Positions 59,706 to 64,000 of a stretch of DNA of 64,000 nt are shown in pieces. The first letter of the stretch is position 1, and each line of letters starts with the position of its first letter. Both the position numbers and the translations under genes were made by a program. This DNA is from Strigops habroptila. Taxonomy: Eukaryota; Chordata; Aves; Psittaciformes; Psittacidae. The notes beneath the pieces were generated by a model. That model was not told where the DNA came from. It worked only from the letters and a program-made list of their open reading frames with translations, and ran no database searches. The stretch spans positions 39,412,305 through 39,476,304 of the forward strand of contig NC_044277.2 of assembly GCF_004027225.2 (NCBI RefSeq). The letters are read 5' to 3'.

Positions 59706-61785
59706 TCATCATAGAATCATAGAATAGTAAGGGTTGGAAAAGACCTTAAGATCATCTAGTTCCAATCCCCCTGCCATGGGCAGGGACAACTCGCACTAAA
59801 CCGTGTCACCCAAGGCTCTGTCCAACCTGGCCTTGAACACCGCCAGGGATGGAGCATCCACAACCTCCCTGGGCAACCCATTCCAGTGCTTTATCACCCT
59901 CACTGTAAAGAACTTCTTCCTTAGATCTAATCTAAACTTCCCCTGTTTAAGTTTGAACCCATTACCCCCTGTCCTACCACTACAGTCCCTAAGGAAGAGT
60001 CCCTCCCCATCATCCTTATAGGCCCCCTTCAGATACTGGAAGTCTGCTATGAGGTCTCCAAGCAGCCTCCTCTTCTCCAGGCTGAACAGCCCCAACTTTC
60101 TTAGCCTGTCTTCATACAGGAGGTGCTCCAGTCCTCTTATCATCCTCGTGGCCCTCCTCTGGACTTGCTCCAACAGCTCCATGTCCTTTTTACGTTGAGG
60201 ACACCAGAACTGTACGCAGTACTCCAAGTGAGGTCTCACAAGAGCAGAGTAGAGGGGCAGGATCACCTCCTTTGACCTGCTGGTCACACTTCTTTTGATG
60301 CAGCCCAGGATACGGTTGGCTTTCTGGGCTGCAAGCGCACGCTGCTGGCTCATGTTAAGCTTCTCATCAACCAACACCCCCAAGTCCTTCTCTGCAGGGC
60401 CAACCTGTAGCAGTGACTGGGGTTGCCCTGACACAGGTGTAGGACCTTACACTTGGCTTGGTTAAACTTCATAAGGTTGGCATCGGCCCACCTCACAAGC
60501 GTGTCAAGGTCCCTCTGGATGGCATCCCTTCCCTCCAGCATATCAACTGAACCACACAGCTTGGTGTCGTCAGCAAACTTGCTGAGGGCGCACTCAATCC
60601 CACTGTCCATGTCGCTGACAAAGATGTTGAACAGGACCGGTCCCAACACCGATCCCTGAGGGACATCACTCGTTACAGGTTTCCAACTGGACACCGAGCC
60701 ATTTACCACAACTCTTTGCGTGAAGGCCATCCAGCGAGTTCTTTATCCACTGAGTGGTCCATCTATCAAGTTGATGTCTCTCCAATTTAGAGACAAGGAT
60801 GTCATGTGGGACAGTGTCGAACGCTTTGCACAAGTCCAGGTAGATGACGTCAACTGCTCTGCCCCTGACCATCAGTTCCGTGGCTCCATCATAGAAGGCC
60901 ACCAAATTGGTCAGGCAGAATTTCCCCTTAGTGAAGCCATGTTGGCTGTCACCAACCACCTCGTTTTTCATGTGCCTTAGCATGCTTTCCAGGAGAAACT
61001 GCTCCAAGATTTTGCCAGGCACAGAGGTGACACAGACTGGTCTGTAGTTCCCCAGGTCTTCCACCTTCCCCTTCTTGAAAATGGGGGTTATATTACCCTT
61101 CCTCCAGTCATTGGGAACTTCACCTGACTGCCAGGATTTTTCGAATATGATGGACAGTGGTTTAGCAACTTCATTCGCCAGCTCCCTCAGGACCCATGGA
61201 TGGATTTCATCAGGTCCCATGGACTTGTGCACGTTCAGGTTCTTAAGATGGTCTCGAACCTGATCCTCTCCTACAGTGAGCCTAAGGTCTTCATTTTCAC
61301 AGTCCCTGCATCTGCTTTCCAAGACTTGGGTGGTGCAGTCAGAGCATTTGCTGGTGAAGACTGAGGCAAAGAAGTCATTAAGAACCTCAGCCTTCTCCAA
61401 ATCCATGGTAGACACTTCTCTCGATAGCTTCCGGAGAGTGCCCACGTTGTCCCTAGTCTGTCTTTTATTTGCTACATACCTATAGAATCCTTTCCTGTTA
61501 TCTTTCACATCCCTTGCCAGATTTAATTCTAACTGGGCCTTAGCTTTCCTAACCTGGTCCCTAGCTTCCCAGACAATGCTCCTATATTCTTCCCAGGCTG
61601 CCTGTCCTTGCTTCTATAAGCTTCTTTTTCCCTTCTAAATTTCCTCAGCAGCTCCTTGTCCATCCATGGAGGTCTCCTGGCCCTCCTGCCACACTTGCTT
61701 CTAGTCGGGACTTAACACTCCTGAGCACGTAGCAGGTGATCCTTGAATACCAACCAGCAGTCTTGGGCCCCCATCCTCATAACAA
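59706..61785 (-). mobile_element. CR1 LINE, about 2.1 kb, with reverse transcriptase remnant
   Basis: The 3' end is at the left: tcatagaatcatagaatagt, then gggttggaaaagaccttaag. Going right, the - strand encodes the CR1 ORF2 reverse transcriptase and its downstream domain. Three open stretches (60666-61508, 60350-60730 and 59796-60434) belong to one protein broken by two frameshifts, near 60720 and 60430. The right end is a 5' truncation with no clear boundary; CR1 text (WMDKELLRKFRREK) continues to at least about 61675. Confidence 0.93.
59796..61508 (-). pseudogene. CR1 ORF2 reverse transcriptase remnant, frameshifted
   Basis: Visible motifs are [32 protein letters not shown], the palm A box [16 protein letters not shown] (61508-60666 frame), the [17 protein letters not shown] segment and the C box FADD (60730-60350 frame), then [14 protein letters not shown] and the thumb region [13 protein letters not shown] (60434-59796 frame). 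Both catalytic boxes survive, but the frame shifts twice and the endonuclease is missing, so it is not functional. It is a retrotransposon remnant, not a host gene. Confidence 0.92.
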
Positions 61786-63269
61786 ATGATACAATGGAAG
61801 GGCAGAACAAGCTTCACATAGCTTCTTTGGAGAACACAGATGTTTGACCCAACCTTCTTCACTCCCAACAGTACCTACCTAGCTCCTCACTCTCTCCTTC
61901 TCCTTCACATACACGCTTTGCCTTCCAAAACAAGATGTAATAGAGAGACAAGCAACAAGGACTTCTACATCAGTCCTAAAGGCCTAGTTCATACACATGG
62001 TGGTATTACACAGATGTTGATTTCAGCCTACCCATCAATGTACTTGAAACCGAAGGCGCAGCCACTCAAACAAATTACACTAAGTAACAAGTGGCCCTGC
62101 ATGAGCTACTGTGCAGTACCCAATGACTGCATTTACTATGTGATACATGAAAGAGAAATGAGAGCTAGCTTCTCTCTGCATCATTGAGCCTCAGAAGACA
62201 ACACGGCATGAAATGAGTAGGTCGCTAACGTTCAGTGAGTTTGGGGAAAACTAATGTGTCTCTTTAATATCATCACCAGACTATAACCCAACTAAGTCGT
62301 CAACTGAAATTTATCACTCTGTCCACCCCCTCCAGAAAGGCACATAGGAAGGTCTATTTGCAGGGTAGCAGCTGATGTTTGAAACCTTCATCTCATTGAA
62401 GTAACGTAGCCTAATGCTCAACCTTCACATGTCTGGACGAATGTATTAACAGGACATTTGTTAGGGAGAATCATTAATAGCTACTATGTCTAAGGGGAGA
62501 AGATGGTTATTTATTAACATGGCCTTCAACTAGTTAAAGATGTTGTTGGCAATAAACAGTCTTTTGCAAATGTGACCTCTTGCTTTGAGATGTGCCTGTA
62601 ATTCAAACCCACTCAAAGATCATGAAAATATCACAACATGTCCATGAAAACAAGGAGGACAGAAGACTCACAGCCAACAAGCCCTGATGAAGGCTTTGAA
62701 GGTGGCCTCATAGAAAGTATACCGCTTCTCCTTTATGTTTATTTTCTGTTTCCCTTTAACAAAAGGGGAAAAGATGGCACAGATCATTAGTACATATTAG
62801 CTTTTGTTTTCTCAAATTCAGGTAACTACATGCTCATGCAATAAATAATTATTACAAACCTTACACGGTTTTATGCATTCTACAATTTGCTTGCAACATG
62901 GATTAAGATAGTTAGGACTAAATTAGTGCAGAATTACTCTGTAGCAGCCTGGTCATTTTGTAACCCACATCACTTTGCATCCTGCAGCATTTACCATCTG
63001 GTTCCATTGGTCATAGGGCTTCTTCCTCTGCAGTCACCTCACATTTAAATGCTGACACATACTCATGGCCAAGCTTGCAACTTAAACATAGTATTTTTGT
63101 TAGAATAGCGTCATGTTATGACTTGGGCTCCTCTCTAACACACTGAATTTCACAAAAGAAAACCAGATTATTTTTTTTTCCACCCTCTTCAAATACCAGC
63201 ATTTAATTCAGTTGCAGAAAAAGAGTTACTTCTTCAGCAGACTACTTTATGTTTCATTAGCTGTACAGC

Positions 63270-63311
63270 ATTAGATATACACATTAGATATACAGATTAG
63301 ATATACATTAG
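63270..63311. repeat. 13-base minisatellite, three copies
   Basis: ATTAGATATACAC, ATTAGATATACAG and ATTAGATATAC lie in tandem at 63270, 63283 and 63296, followed by ATTAG. Confidence 0.9.
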
Positions 63312-64000
63312 AAGATCCCTCCTGAAACACAGGCCATTGTACTGGGGTATGCAATATGGATTTAAGAATGAATTTAAACTCAGATGAAAATTTGGGGTTA
63401 AATCAATCATGCTGATGTGGGCTAATACACTTACTCAGAGCCCAGTTCCTCCTGGAAGTTTGCAAACCTTGGACAAGTTTTCTTAAGTTGCAAGAGGAAG
63501 TTGCAAGAGTTCTCAAAAAAAAATCAGACAGTGCTGAATCCTTTGCCAGTGGATTACACTAGCAGAAATGAAGTTTTGTGATATATAATCTGTACAGGGG
63601 TACTAGAAGAACATTCATCACTAACGGTATAAGTATTCCTGTGAGGAACCACCTTGTTCTCACTGATGTAAGTAGCAGAACCTTCGTTAACTTCAAGGGT
63701 ATAAGGCTGTACTCTGGGTTCTGCAGCTTCACAGAGGTCTATCTATAACTCATTTATTTTACTTAATTTTAAACTCTGTGTAATTATATTCGTTTGAGGG
63801 CATGAATCTAAAACAGGCACATTCCAGCTGATTTCTTGCCCAGCTGTTCTAAGTGATTGCTGCAATTTGGGATACATGTGAGGGCACCAAAAGATACTGT
63901 CTGAAGCAACAGTTTACTGCAAATATGATAAATAGAACTCGAAGAGCTATATCATGAGCAGTTTTTGGAGGTTTTTAGATTAAATCCTTGAGATCAGGGG

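Overview
The window is ordinary vertebrate nuclear DNA, most likely from a bird. Genes are split into short exons with GT-AG introns, base composition is AT-rich, and the interspersed repeats are CR1 LINE copies with the avian-type 3' end (tandem ATTCTATG-like octamers). A turtle or crocodilian cannot be excluded from CR1 alone. There are no prokaryotic features, CRISPR arrays, rRNA genes or recognisable tRNA genes.

Two protein-coding genes converge tail to tail. On the + strand, positions 126-21819 hold a complete set of 18 coding exons for a kinesin-6 motor closest to KIF20A (MKLP2). Joining the exons gives an open 831-codon frame with an intact P-loop, switch I, switch II and a coiled-coil stalk; a 5' untranslated exon and the promoter must lie left of the window. 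On the - strand, 25300-49248 hold the 12 coding exons of the Src-family tyrosine kinase LYN, 513 residues against 512 in human, with SH4, unique, SH3, SH2 and kinase regions and the regulatory C-terminal tyrosine. Their 3' ends are about 1.4 kb apart. The right-hand 14.7 kb (49254-64000) has no LYN coding sequence and is best read as LYN intron 1 and/or upstream sequence; no CpG-rich promoter is visible there.

Repeats: one short CR1 3' end in the kinesin gene, and five or six CR1 pieces in or upstream of LYN. The largest (about 59.7-61.8 kb) carries a frameshifted reverse transcriptase. Simple repeats and homopolymer runs are scattered through the introns.

The two genes do not obviously act in one pathway: KIF20A-type kinesins work at the central spindle in cytokinesis, while LYN signals below immune receptors at the membrane. 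I found no novel multi-gene system. The observations most worth a second look are a KIF20A-type gene beside LYN, which is not the human arrangement (human KIF20A is on 5q and LYN on 8q); a GC-AG intron needed to keep the kinesin frame; and an internal donor in LYN exon 2 placed exactly where it would produce the LynB isoform.
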